Assembly: GCF_002374315.1 (NCBI RefSeq)
Contig: NZ_NWUX01000002.1
Coordinates: 5,150-69,149 of the forward strand
Direction of reading: 5' to 3'
DNA: 64,000 bases
DNA from: Vreelandella nigrificans
GTDB taxonomy: Bacteria; Pseudomonadota; Gammaproteobacteria; Pseudomonadales; Halomonadaceae
The notes under the pieces are model-generated. The model had not been told where the DNA came from. It saw nothing but the letters and a program-made list of their open reading frames with translations, and did no database searches. Each line of letters begins with the position of its first letter. Position 1 is the first letter of the stretch. Below are positions 56,939-64,000 of the stretch, in pieces. The position numbers and the translations under genes were made by a program.

Positions 56939-59614
56939 TTAAACGCCCAAGACTTCGATAAGCCGTTCGCGTAGCTTCTGCTGACGCTCTGGGTCGGTAA
57001 GTGGTTCGCCGGCCTTATCTGTGATGAAAAAAACGTCCTCTACCCGCTCGCCCAGGGTGGCGATTTTGGCCGCTGACAGTGCAATATCCTGCTCCATAAA
57101 GATCCGCCCCACCCTGGCTAGCAGGCCGGGCCGGTCAGGAGCGGTTAGCTCTAGAAGTGTGCGCTCGTTAGCGGGGTCTTGCTCAATCAACACTTCGGTG
57201 GGAACTTTAAAGTGTTTTAACTGGCGCGGCGTGTGGCGAGTAACGATTTCGGGGTAGTCATCCGGGTCATCCAGTTCTTCCACTAAGTGCTGGCGCATCT
57301 CCTCTATACGACTGATGTCACGAATGGGCTGACCGTAACTATCCAGCACAATAAAAGTATTGAGTGTCCAGTTGTTGTGAGAGGTGGCGATGCGAGCATC
57401 GTGAATCGAGAGCCCTAGCTGCTCCATGGCCGCGGCGGTAGCGGCGAACAAGTCATCTACCGAGCGAGTGTGGATGAATACCTTGGTGCCGCCTTCAGCC
57501 ATGTCTTCAGTAGGTGCGCTGATCAATACTAGCGGCAGTGGTGAGGGTTGGTGGGCGAGAATGCCTTGAGTTTGCCAAACGATTTCGCTGGGGGCGTACT
57601 GGAGAAAGTAGTCCTCGCCAAGGGATTCCCACAACTGGTCAATTTGGTGGCTATCCACCCCGATGGTTTGCAGCAATGAGCGAGCTTCGGTGCGGGTTTC
57701 GCGCACCCAGTCATCCCGGTCGGGCGGGTTGTTTAAGCCGCGCCGCAGTGCTCGCTTGGTTTCCGCGTACAACTGACGTAGCAAGGATGCTCGCCAGCCG
57801 TTCCAGAGCGTGGGGTTGGTGGCGTTAATGTCGGCCACAGTAAGCACATAGAGGTAGTCTAAGCGCGTTTCATCGCGTACCACGAGGGCAAAGTCGCGGA
57901 TTACATCAGGATCGCTGATATCGCGTTTTTGGGCCGTCATGGACATCAAAAGATGATGCTCTACCAGCCAGCTCACTAAATTGGTGTCGCGCTGGGAAAC
58001 ATGGTGGCGTTTGCAGAACTGGGCGACATCTTTGGCACCTATTTCTGAATGGTCGCCGCCGCGGCCTTTACCAATATCGTGAAATAGGCCAGCAATCCAT
58101 AATAGGTCCAGCTTAGGCAACTGATGAATCAGTGTGGCTGCCACGGGGAAGTCATCTTTGGCATCTGGCTTGCGAAAGCCATGCAGAAACTTCAGTAGAC
58201 GCAGGGTATGGGCATCTACCGTGTAAATATGAAACAGGTCGTGCTGCATGAGTCCTACTGCGCGACCAAATTCCGGTAGGTACTTACCTAGAATCCCGTA
58301 GCGGTTCATTCGCCTGAGTTGGCGAGGAACGTTGCCAGGAGCCCGTAGAATGGACATAAATAGCCGCTGGTGGCGTGGGTCTTCTCGGTAGAGGTCGTCA
58401 ATCTGATGGCGGTGGTCGCGTATCAAGCGAATCGTGTCCGCACGCACGCCCTCTATTTCTGGGTGCTTAGCCATCAGTAGAAACAGCTCTAGCATCGCCG
58501 CCGGCCGTTCACGGAACAGATTGCGCGAACGCACCTGGATGTAGCCGCCTTTGGTTTCAAAGCGCTCGTTCAGCTTAACGGTTTCCAGCGCTTCTTTGCC
58601 GCGTAGAATGACTTCGTCAAAGTGTTGCAGCAGCATGTCGTTAAGTCCTGCAAGGGCAGTGACATGCCGGTAGTAGCGTTTCATAAACTGCTCAACCGCT
58701 AGGCGCTCGGGAGTGTCTTTGAAGCCAAACATCTCCGCGATGGTGCGCTGGTGATCAAACAGCAGGCGGTCTTCAGCGCGGCCGGTGAGCATGTGCAAAG
58801 CGTAGCGAACCTGCCATAAAAAGGCTTGGCCCTGGCTTAAAATTCGCAGTTCTGCGTCGTTCATAAAGCCATTGGCGACAATATCGGTGTACTGCTCGGT
58901 GCCAAAGTGGCGCTTAGCCACCCAGCCAATCATCTGAATATCACGCAGCCCACCCGGCGAGCTTTTAAGGTTTGGCTCTAAGTGGTACTCAGAATTGTTA
59001 TAGCGGTAATGGCGGGCGATCTGCTCTTGCCACTTGGCCTCGAAAAAATGGTTGGCAGGCCAGAGGTGTTCGGCATTAAGCCGCTCACGCATCTGCTCGC
59101 GCAGTTGTTCGGGGCCGGCAATCAGACGTGATTCGAGCAGGTTAGTGATCACCGTAACATCTGCCTCGGCTTCCCGCTCGCAGTCGTTGAGTGAGCGCAC
59201 ACTGTGACCTATTTCCAGCCCAATATCCCAGAGGAAAGTGATAAAGGCAGTAAGTGGTTCACGGAAAGGTGTGTCGTCGTCGTTCTCTAGTAGTAATAAC
59301 AGGTCGATGTCGGAGTGGGGGTGCAGTTCACCGCGGCCATAGCCTCCCACCGCTACCAGTGCAATGCCTTTATCTGGCCATTCGTGCTGTGCCCAGGCGA
59401 TGGCGAGTAGCTGGTCAAGATACCAAGCTCGGCCACGCACTAAGTCACGAATGTCGGCCCCGGCGCGAAACTGCTCGTCAAGTCGTGCTTGAAGCTCGCG
59501 AAGAGCTGCCTTGAATGGCGCTATTGGGGAGCGTGCTCCCGCAAGTTCGGTGCGAAAAGCATCAAGGTCATACAGCGCTGTGTCCGGCTCAAACCGGTAG
59601 TGGTGGAGTAACAT
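56939..59614 (-). CDS. glnD: Bifunctional uridylyltransferase/uridylyl-removing enzyme
   Basis: This 891-residue nitrogen sensor modifies PII protein. The nucleotidyltransferase site is GGYGRGELHPHSDIDLLLL (Asp102, Asp104), the HD hydrolase motif is LFHDIGKGRGGDHS in the middle, and two C-terminal ACT domains bind glutamine. Length equals E. coli GlnD (890). Its ATG shares one base with the map stop (TAATG), so the two are coupled. Confidence 0.98.
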   Translation of the reverse strand: MLLHHYRFEPDTALYDLDAFRTELAGARSPIAPFKAALRELQARLDEQFRAGADIRDLVRGRAWYLDQLLAIAWAQHEWPDKGIALVAVGGYGRGELHPHSDIDLLLLLENDDDTPFREPLTAFITFLWDIGLEIGHSVRSLNDCEREAEADVTVITNLLESRLIAGPEQLREQMRERLNAEHLWPANHFFEAKWQEQIARHYRYNNSEYHLEPNLKSSPGGLRDIQMIGWVAKRHFGTEQYTDIVANGFMNDAELRILSQGQAFLWQVRYALHMLTGRAEDRLLFDHQRTIAEMFGFKDTPERLAVEQFMKRYYRHVTALAGLNDMLLQHFDEVILRGKEALETVKLNERFETKGGYIQVRSRNLFRERPAAMLELFLLMAKHPEIEGVRADTIRLIRDHRHQIDDLYREDPRHQRLFMSILRAPGNVPRQLRRMNRYGILGKYLPEFGRAVGLMQHDLFHIYTVDAHTLRLLKFLHGFRKPDAKDDFPVAATLIHQLPKLDLLWIAGLFHDIGKGRGGDHSEIGAKDVAQFCKRHHVSQRDTNLVSWLVEHHLLMSMTAQKRDISDPDVIRDFALVVRDETRLDYLYVLTVADINATNPTLWNGWRASLLRQLYAETKRALRRGLNNPPDRDDWVRETRTEARSLLQTIGVDSHQIDQLWESLGEDYFLQYAPSEIVWQTQGILAHQPSPLPLVLISAPTEDMAEGGTKVFIHTRSVDDLFAATAAAMEQLGLSIHDARIATSHNNWTLNTFIVLDSYGQPIRDISRIEEMRQHLVEELDDPDDYPEIVTRHTPRQLKHFKVPTEVLIEQDPANERTLLELTAPDRPGLLARVGRIFMEQDIALSAAKIATLGERVEDVFFITDKAGEPLTDPERQQKLRERLIEVLGV

Positions 59615-60405
59615 TAGCGGCTAATAAAACTAAGGTCTTCGTCGCTGCGTGCGGTTAGCACCTCAACGCCGGTGTCGGTAACCAGTAGCGTGTGCTCCCA
59701 CTGAGCCGACAGGCTACGGTCCTTGGTCACAGCTGTCCAGCCATCACGTAGCACCTTGGTTTTATAACCGCCCACGTTAATCATTGGCTCAATGGTGAAG
59801 CACATGCCCGCTTCCAGGGAAATGTCGGCGTCCGGTGCATAGCCGTCATAGTGTAAAAACTGAGGATCTTCGTGGAAATCAGCACCGATGCCATGGCCAC
59901 AAAAGTCGCGTACAACGGAGTAACCATGAGCTTCTGCATGTTGCTGAATCACGCGGGCGAGTTCAGATAAGCGCACACCGGGTTTGACCAATGCGATACT
60001 TTTATACAAACACTCTTGGGTGATACGGCACAGGCGTTCGCCCTGGATGGTCTCGCCAATGACAAACATTACACTGGAATCGCCGTGATAGCCGTCAGGG
60101 GTTTTTACGGTAATATCCAGGTTCATGATGTCGCCGTTCTTGAGCTTTTTGGCATCATCAGGAATGCCGTGGCACACCACATGGTTAATCGACGTGCAGG
60201 TGGCTTTGGGGAAGCCGTGATAGTTAAGCGGTGCCGGTGCTGAACCTAACTCTTTGACGATAAAGTCATGGCAAAGGCGGTCAATTTCGCCGGTGCTAAT
60301 GCCCGCTTTGATGAGCGGAGTGATCATTTCAATAACGCTAGCGGCTTGGCGTCCGGCTTCGCGCATTTTCTCGATTTCAGAAGGCGTCTTGATGGGAACG
60401 TTCAT
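59614..60405 (-). CDS. map: Methionine aminopeptidase, type I
   Basis: This 263-residue enzyme removes N-terminal Met. Metal ligands lie in NLDITVKTPDGYHGDSSVMF, GHGIGADFHEDP and FTIEPMINVG. Length as in E. coli (264). It is divergent from rpsB, the standard arrangement, and leads into glnD. Confidence 0.98.
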   Translation of the reverse strand: MNVPIKTPSEIEKMREAGRQAASVIEMITPLIKAGISTGEIDRLCHDFIVKELGSAPAPLNYHGFPKATCTSINHVVCHGIPDDAKKLKNGDIMNLDITVKTPDGYHGDSSVMFVIGETIQGERLCRITQECLYKSIALVKPGVRLSELARVIQQHAEAHGYSVVRDFCGHGIGADFHEDPQFLHYDGYAPDADISLEAGMCFTIEPMINVGGYKTKVLRDGWTAVTKDRSLSAQWEHTLLVTDTGVEVLTARSDEDLSFISR

Positions 60406-60518
60406 GAATTCTCGATATGGATTCTAAGTAAGTGGTGAACAGCAGTAACGAGCGGCAAATTTAGACCGTTGCGTAGGTGATGAGTAGGTGATGACTTCAT
60501 CTTGGCAAGGATCTATGG

Positions 60519-60752
60519 TATAAAGCCGCGCGCTTTCCTGCAATCGCCAGCCCTCGCAACATTGCTAGCAGGCTGGACAATGGAAAGCCAATTAGACTGC
60601 AGCAAGGATACCCCTGTGCTGCTCAACAGCAAGCCTTGAAAACACACATGCACCGGCACATGGTCCCGGGTGCCGCTGGTAACGTCTAACGATACCACTG
60701 GTCGGATCCATGGGGTGCGTGGAGGCCTAACCCGAGTTTCAGGAGTTTTATC
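60519..60752 (+). promoter_or_regulatory. rpsB promoter and long structured leader
   Basis: The 347-base gap between map and rpsB has no ORF. TGGTATAAA (60516-60524) is an extended -10. The implied leader of about 220 bases contains hairpins such as CGGCAC/GTGCCG near 60655-60676. In E. coli S2 represses its own mRNA through a leader structure, so this is the expected place for that control; the S2-binding fold was not verified. AGGAG lies 7 bases before the ATG. Confidence 0.55.
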
Positions 60753-61502
60753 ATGTCTCACGTTAATATGCGTGACCTGCTGAAAGCAGGCGCTCACTTC
60801 GGTCACCAAACCAAGTACTGGAACCCGAAGATGGGTAAGTTCATCTTCGGCGCGCGCAACAAGATTCACATCATCAACCTCGAGCACACTCTGCCGGCGC
60901 TTAATGAAGCGATCGACGTGATTGAGAAGATGGCGGCATCCAACAACAAAATTTTGTTTGTTGGCACCAAGCGCAGCGCCAGTAAGATCATCAAAGAAGA
61001 AGCAAATCGCGTTAATCAGCCGTTCGTTAACCATCGCTGGTTAGGCGGTATGCTGACTAACTTCAAGACTATTCGTCAGTCTATCAAGCGTCTGCGTGAC
61101 CTAGAAGTTATGCGCGAAGACGGTACTTTCGACAAACTGACCAAGAAAGAAGTTTTGATGGCAACGCGTGAGCAAGAGAAGCTCGAGCGTTCTATCGGCG
61201 GTATCAAGAACATGGGTGGCCTGCCGGACGCTCTGTTCGTTATCGACGTTGATCACGAGCGTATCGCGATCAACGAAGCCAACAAACTGGGTATCCCAGT
61301 TATTGGTGTAGTAGATACCAACTCAAACCCGGATGGCGTTGACTACGTAATCCCGGGTAACGATGACTCCATCCGCGCTATTCAGATTTACGTTAAGGCA
61401 ATTGCCGACGCCTGTAACCGCGCTAAAGAAGGTCGTCCGGACGAGTTTGTTGAAGTTGCTGAAGAAGCCGCTTCCGTCGACACTGACGCTGCTGCAGAGT
61501 AA
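60753..61502 (+). CDS. rpsB: Small-subunit ribosomal protein uS2
   Basis: 249 residues, starting [25 protein letters not shown] after standard S2 pattern, with [15 protein letters not shown] and [15 protein letters not shown]. The acidic tail ([16 protein letters not shown]) is slightly longer than in E. coli (241). First gene of rpsB-tsf-pyrH-frr. Confidence 0.99.
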   Translation: MSHVNMRDLLKAGAHFGHQTKYWNPKMGKFIFGARNKIHIINLEHTLPALNEAIDVIEKMAASNNKILFVGTKRSASKIIKEEANRVNQPFVNHRWLGGMLTNFKTIRQSIKRLRDLEVMREDGTFDKLTKKEVLMATREQEKLERSIGGIKNMGGLPDALFVIDVDHERIAINEANKLGIPVIGVVDTNSNPDGVDYVIPGNDDSIRAIQIYVKAIADACNRAKEGRPDEFVEVAEEAASVDTDAAAE

Positions 61503-61547
61503 CGCTGGCAGGCGGTGCGGCGGACAGATGAGCCGCATCGTGTTAAG

Positions 61548-61570
61548 AGGGGGCCTTATGCCCCCTTTTT
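61548..61570 (+). terminator. Terminator or attenuator between rpsB and tsf
   Basis: AGGGGGC and GCCCCCT form a 7-bp stem with a 5-base loop followed by five T. In E. coli a similar hairpin lowers tsf expression relative to rpsB. Confidence 0.85.
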
Positions 61571-61720
61571 CCCGCTTTGGGTTCGCCCAGGTGGGACGAA
61601 TGCGCCGGACACTAAACGCCGGCAAGCGCGCTGCATAGTGATACAAAGCGGTCATCTATTGAGCTTATACTTTGTAGCGCGTTTAACTTTCAGCTAGAAC
61701 CATTACCGAGGTGAATTCTC

Positions 61721-62590
61721 ATGGCAGCTATTAGCGCCTCCCAGGTTAAGGAACTGCGCGAACGTACCGGTCTTGGCATGATGGAGTGTAAAAAAGCACT
61801 CACCGAAGCCGACGGTGACATCGAAGTCGCGATTGAGAACCTGCGTAAAAGCTCTGGTCTTAAAGCCGCGAAGAAAGCGGGTCGTACCGCTGCAGAGGGT
61901 GCGGTTGTTACGCGCGTAGCAGAAGATGGTAGCTACGGCGTTATGGTCGAAATCAACTCTGAAACTGACTTCGTTGCCCGTGACGACAACTTCATTGCTT
62001 TCACTGGCAAGATCGCTGATGCGTTCTTTGCAGCGAAAAATGAAGATGTCGCCGCTGTTATGGCTGGCGATCTTGAGTCTGCTCGTGAGCAGCTGGTTCA
62101 GAAGATTGGTGAGAACATCGGCGTGCGTCGTGCCGTTGTAGTAAACGCTGTTGAAGGTGGTCTGGTGGGCGAATATGTCCACGGTGGCCGCATTGGCGTT
62201 CTGACCATTCTGAAAGGTGGCAACAGCGAAGCTGCTAAAGACGTTGCTATGCACGTTGCAGCGATCAATCCTGCTGTAGCCCTTCCAGAAGATATGCCGC
62301 AGGAAGAGCTGGATAAAGAGAAGGCGATCATCCTGGCCCAGCCGGACATGGCAGGCAAGCCAGAGCAAATCGCTGAGAAAATGGTTGAAGGCCGCCTGAA
62401 GAAGTACCTGGCTGAAAACAGCCTGACCGAGCAGCCGTTCGTTAAAGACCCGAACCAGTCTGTGGCTGAGTTTGTGAAAGCTGCTGGTGGTGAGGTGGTT
62501 GGCTTTATCCGCTTTGAAGTGGGCGAAGGCATCGAGAAAGAAGAAGTCGACTTTGCTAAAGAAGTCATGGAACAAGCTGGCCGTCGCTAA
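61721..62590 (+). CDS. tsf: Elongation factor Ts
   Basis: 289 residues. The N-terminal UBA-like part ([27 protein letters not shown]) and the [10 protein letters not shown] motif that opens EF-Tu are clear; two core domains follow. A ribosome site GAGGTG precedes the ATG. Confidence 0.99.
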   Translation: MAAISASQVKELRERTGLGMMECKKALTEADGDIEVAIENLRKSSGLKAAKKAGRTAAEGAVVTRVAEDGSYGVMVEINSETDFVARDDNFIAFTGKIADAFFAAKNEDVAAVMAGDLESAREQLVQKIGENIGVRRAVVVNAVEGGLVGEYVHGGRIGVLTILKGGNSEAAKDVAMHVAAINPAVALPEDMPQEELDKEKAIILAQPDMAGKPEQIAEKMVEGRLKKYLAENSLTEQPFVKDPNQSVAEFVKAAGGEVVGFIRFEVGEGIEKEEVDFAKEVMEQAGRR

Positions 62591-62614
62591 GGTCAGAGGT
62601 TCTAGTAAAAAGAT

Positions 62615-62636
62615 GGCGTGCGCGCGAGCGCACGCC
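62615..62636 (+). other. Hairpin between tsf and pyrH
   Basis: GGCGTGCG and CGCACGCC make an 8-bp stem with a 6-base loop, 24 bases after tsf. No U-run follows, so it is more likely an mRNA stability or processing hairpin than a terminator. Confidence 0.5.
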
Positions 62637-62712
62637 TTCGTGTATCCAGCCCTTGCTAAATAAAAGGGCCGCCTCGCCCGCCTGTGTTCAGGTCTGCTTC
62701 AGGAGATATGCC

Positions 62713-63486
62713 ATGTCACGCGATGTTCAAGAGTCTAGCCCCGCTGCTATCCCCAGTAAAATCGAAAAGTCTAAGTCAAAATATAAGCGTATTTTGCTGA
62801 AGCTTTCTGGTGAAGCGCTAATGGGGGAGCACGATTTTGGTATTGATCCTAAAGTGTTGGATCGCATGGCGCTTGAAATCGGCCAGTTGGTCGGTATCGG
62901 TGTTCAGGTGGGTATTGTAATTGGTGGTGGTAACCTCTTCCGTGGCGCCGCATTAAATGAAGCCGGTATGGACCGGGTGACGGGTGACCACATGGGAATG
63001 CTGGCAACAGTCATGAATGCCCTGGCAATGCGCGATGCTCTGGAGCGTTCTAATATTCGTTCCCGGGTAATGTCAGCGATTCCCATGAGCGGTGTGGTGG
63101 AGCACTATGACCGCCGCACTGCCATCCGCTATTTAACATCTGGCGATGTTGTGCTGTTTTCTGCGGGCACCGGTAATCCTTTCTTCACGACCGACTCCGC
63201 TGCTTGTCTGCGTGGCATTGAAGTGGACGTGGATGTTGTGATCAAGGCCACCAAGGTCGATGGCGTGTACAATAAGGATCCTGTGAAACATCCTGACGCC
63301 GTGAAGTACGACCAGCTCTCTTATGATGACGCCCTAGAGCAAAAATTGGGTGTGATGGATTTGACCGCTATCTGCCTGGTACGTGACCATAATATGCCAG
63401 TGCGGGTATTCGATATGAACAAGCCTGGCGCCCTGCTGAATTTGGTAGTAGGGGGCAAGGAAGGCACGCTGATAGACAGAGGGTAA
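62713..63486 (+). CDS. pyrH: Uridylate kinase
   Basis: 257 residues. The amino-acid-kinase fold shows [22 protein letters not shown] and [12 protein letters not shown]. An N-terminal extension of about 22 residues precedes the conserved start. The ATG at 62713 has AGGAG 7 bases upstream; an ATG at 62653 is unlikely. It converts UMP to UDP. Confidence 0.97.
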   Translation: MSRDVQESSPAAIPSKIEKSKSKYKRILLKLSGEALMGEHDFGIDPKVLDRMALEIGQLVGIGVQVGIVIGGGNLFRGAALNEAGMDRVTGDHMGMLATVMNALAMRDALERSNIRSRVMSAIPMSGVVEHYDRRTAIRYLTSGDVVLFSAGTGNPFFTTDSAACLRGIEVDVDVVIKATKVDGVYNKDPVKHPDAVKYDQLSYDDALEQKLGVMDLTAICLVRDHNMPVRVFDMNKPGALLNLVVGGKEGTLIDRG

Positions 63487-63490
63487 TATC

Positions 63491-64000
63491 GTGATCAACG
63501 ACATTAAGAAAGATGCTGAATCTCGCATGAAGAAAAGCGTTGAAGCGCTGAATGGCAACTTCAACAAGATCCGTACTGGGCGTGCTCACCCCAGTATTCT
63601 GGATGCTGTCACTGTCGACTATTACGGTAGCCAAGTGCCGCTAAGCCAAGTGGCTTCGGTTAACGTGGAAGATGCGCGGACGCTGGCGGTAGCTCCTTGG
63701 GAGCAGGGCATGGTGGCTAAGGTTGAAAAGGCCATCATGACGTCAGATCTTGGTCTTAACCCTTCAAGTGCCGGGAACGTGATCCGCGTACCGATGCCGA
63801 TGTTGACTGAGGAAACTCGGAAAGGCTACATCAAGCAGGCACGTAGCGAAGCCGAAAACGCCCGAGTTGCTGTACGAAATGTACGTCGCGATGCCAACGG
63901 TGATTTCAAATCCTTACTTAAGGATAAAGAGATTACTGAGGATGATCAGCGTCAAGGGGAAGACGAAATCCAGAAGCTGACCGATAAGTTTATCGCTGAG
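63491..64000 (+). CDS. frr: Ribosome-recycling factor, cut off by the window end
   Basis: A GTG at 63491 opens a frame of 170 codons that reaches the last base, out of about 185 expected. It begins [19 protein letters not shown] after Met and contains [11 protein letters not shown] and the coiled arm region. It starts 4 bases after the pyrH stop. The last 15 or so residues lie beyond the window. Confidence 0.97.
   Translation, partial: MINDIKKDAESRMKKSVEALNGNFNKIRTGRAHPSILDAVTVDYYGSQVPLSQVASVNVEDARTLAVAPWEQGMVAKVEKAIMTSDLGLNPSSAGNVIRVPMPMLTEETRKGYIKQARSEAENARVAVRNVRRDANGDFKSLLKDKEITEDDQRQGEDEIQKLTDKFIAE

Noticed and set aside
61703-62575. 290-codon minus-strand ORF opposite tsf
   Set aside because: Exact antisense of tsf; no independent support.

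Overview
The window looks like chromosome of a gammaproteobacterium close to Halomonas (Halomonadaceae). This is inferred from protein flavour and gene order: gacA-uvrC-pgsA followed by tRNA-Gly-Cys-Leu, ftsE-ftsX-rpoH, slmA-argB-algC-dut-coaBC, rpmB-rpmG, dapD-dapE, and glnD-map facing rpsB-tsf-pyrH-frr. No insertion sequence, integrase or prophage was seen. The only clearly accessory block is the CRISPR-Cas locus at the left end.

Layout. 1-9639: a type I-C CRISPR-Cas system on the minus strand (cas3, a gap with a small ORF and a degenerate repeat, cas5c, cas8c with an internal cas11c, cas7, cas4, cas1, cas2, leader, array of at least 23 identical repeats running off the left edge). 9836-17096: serS, a SIMPL-domain protein, an AI-2E-family permease, trxA, cysB, cysH, pabB. 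17290-24220: a methylcitrate (propionate) operon gntR-prpB-prpC-acnD-prpF with a clear promoter and palindromic operator. 24284-30490: ComEA-like protein, pyrF, lapB-lapA-ihfB, sdhE-ygfX, nadB and three tRNAs plus a decayed tRNA-Gly copy. 30573-35660: pgsA, uvrC, gacA, tRNA-Ala, argF, grxD. 35812-41113: a reading frame joining the DnaX N-terminal part to a complete FtsY NG domain, then ftsE, ftsX, rpoH. 41222-51913: slmA, argB, algC, dut, coaBC, radC, rpmB, rpmG, mutM, rlmI-like, a thioesterase, ald, slyX. 52024-60405: a membrane-anchored cold-shock protein, the lysine-branch genes dapE, dapD, dapC, then glnD and map. 60753-64000: rpsB, tsf, pyrH and a truncated frr.

How the parts work together. 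The CRISPR locus has a full adaptation set (cas1, cas2, cas4), a full Cascade (cas5c, cas8c, cas11c, cas7) and cas3, so it appears competent. The most interesting part is the 343-base gap between cas3 and cas5c. It contains a 58-codon ORF with a good ribosome site and one hydrophobic segment. Just before cas5c it also carries a copy of the leader's end (extended -10) fused to a degenerate CRISPR repeat that keeps the 6-bp stem. This suggests a crRNA-like or Cas5c-responsive control element, of the general kind known as CreTA or CreR, or self-control of cas5c mRNA. The second standout is the DnaX-FtsY fusion joined at a 13-copy GAGCCA tract, with an intact-looking programmed -1 frameshift signal that would still release a gamma-like clamp-loader subunit. 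An assembly misjoin at the repeat must be excluded first. The rest is ordinary housekeeping sequence.
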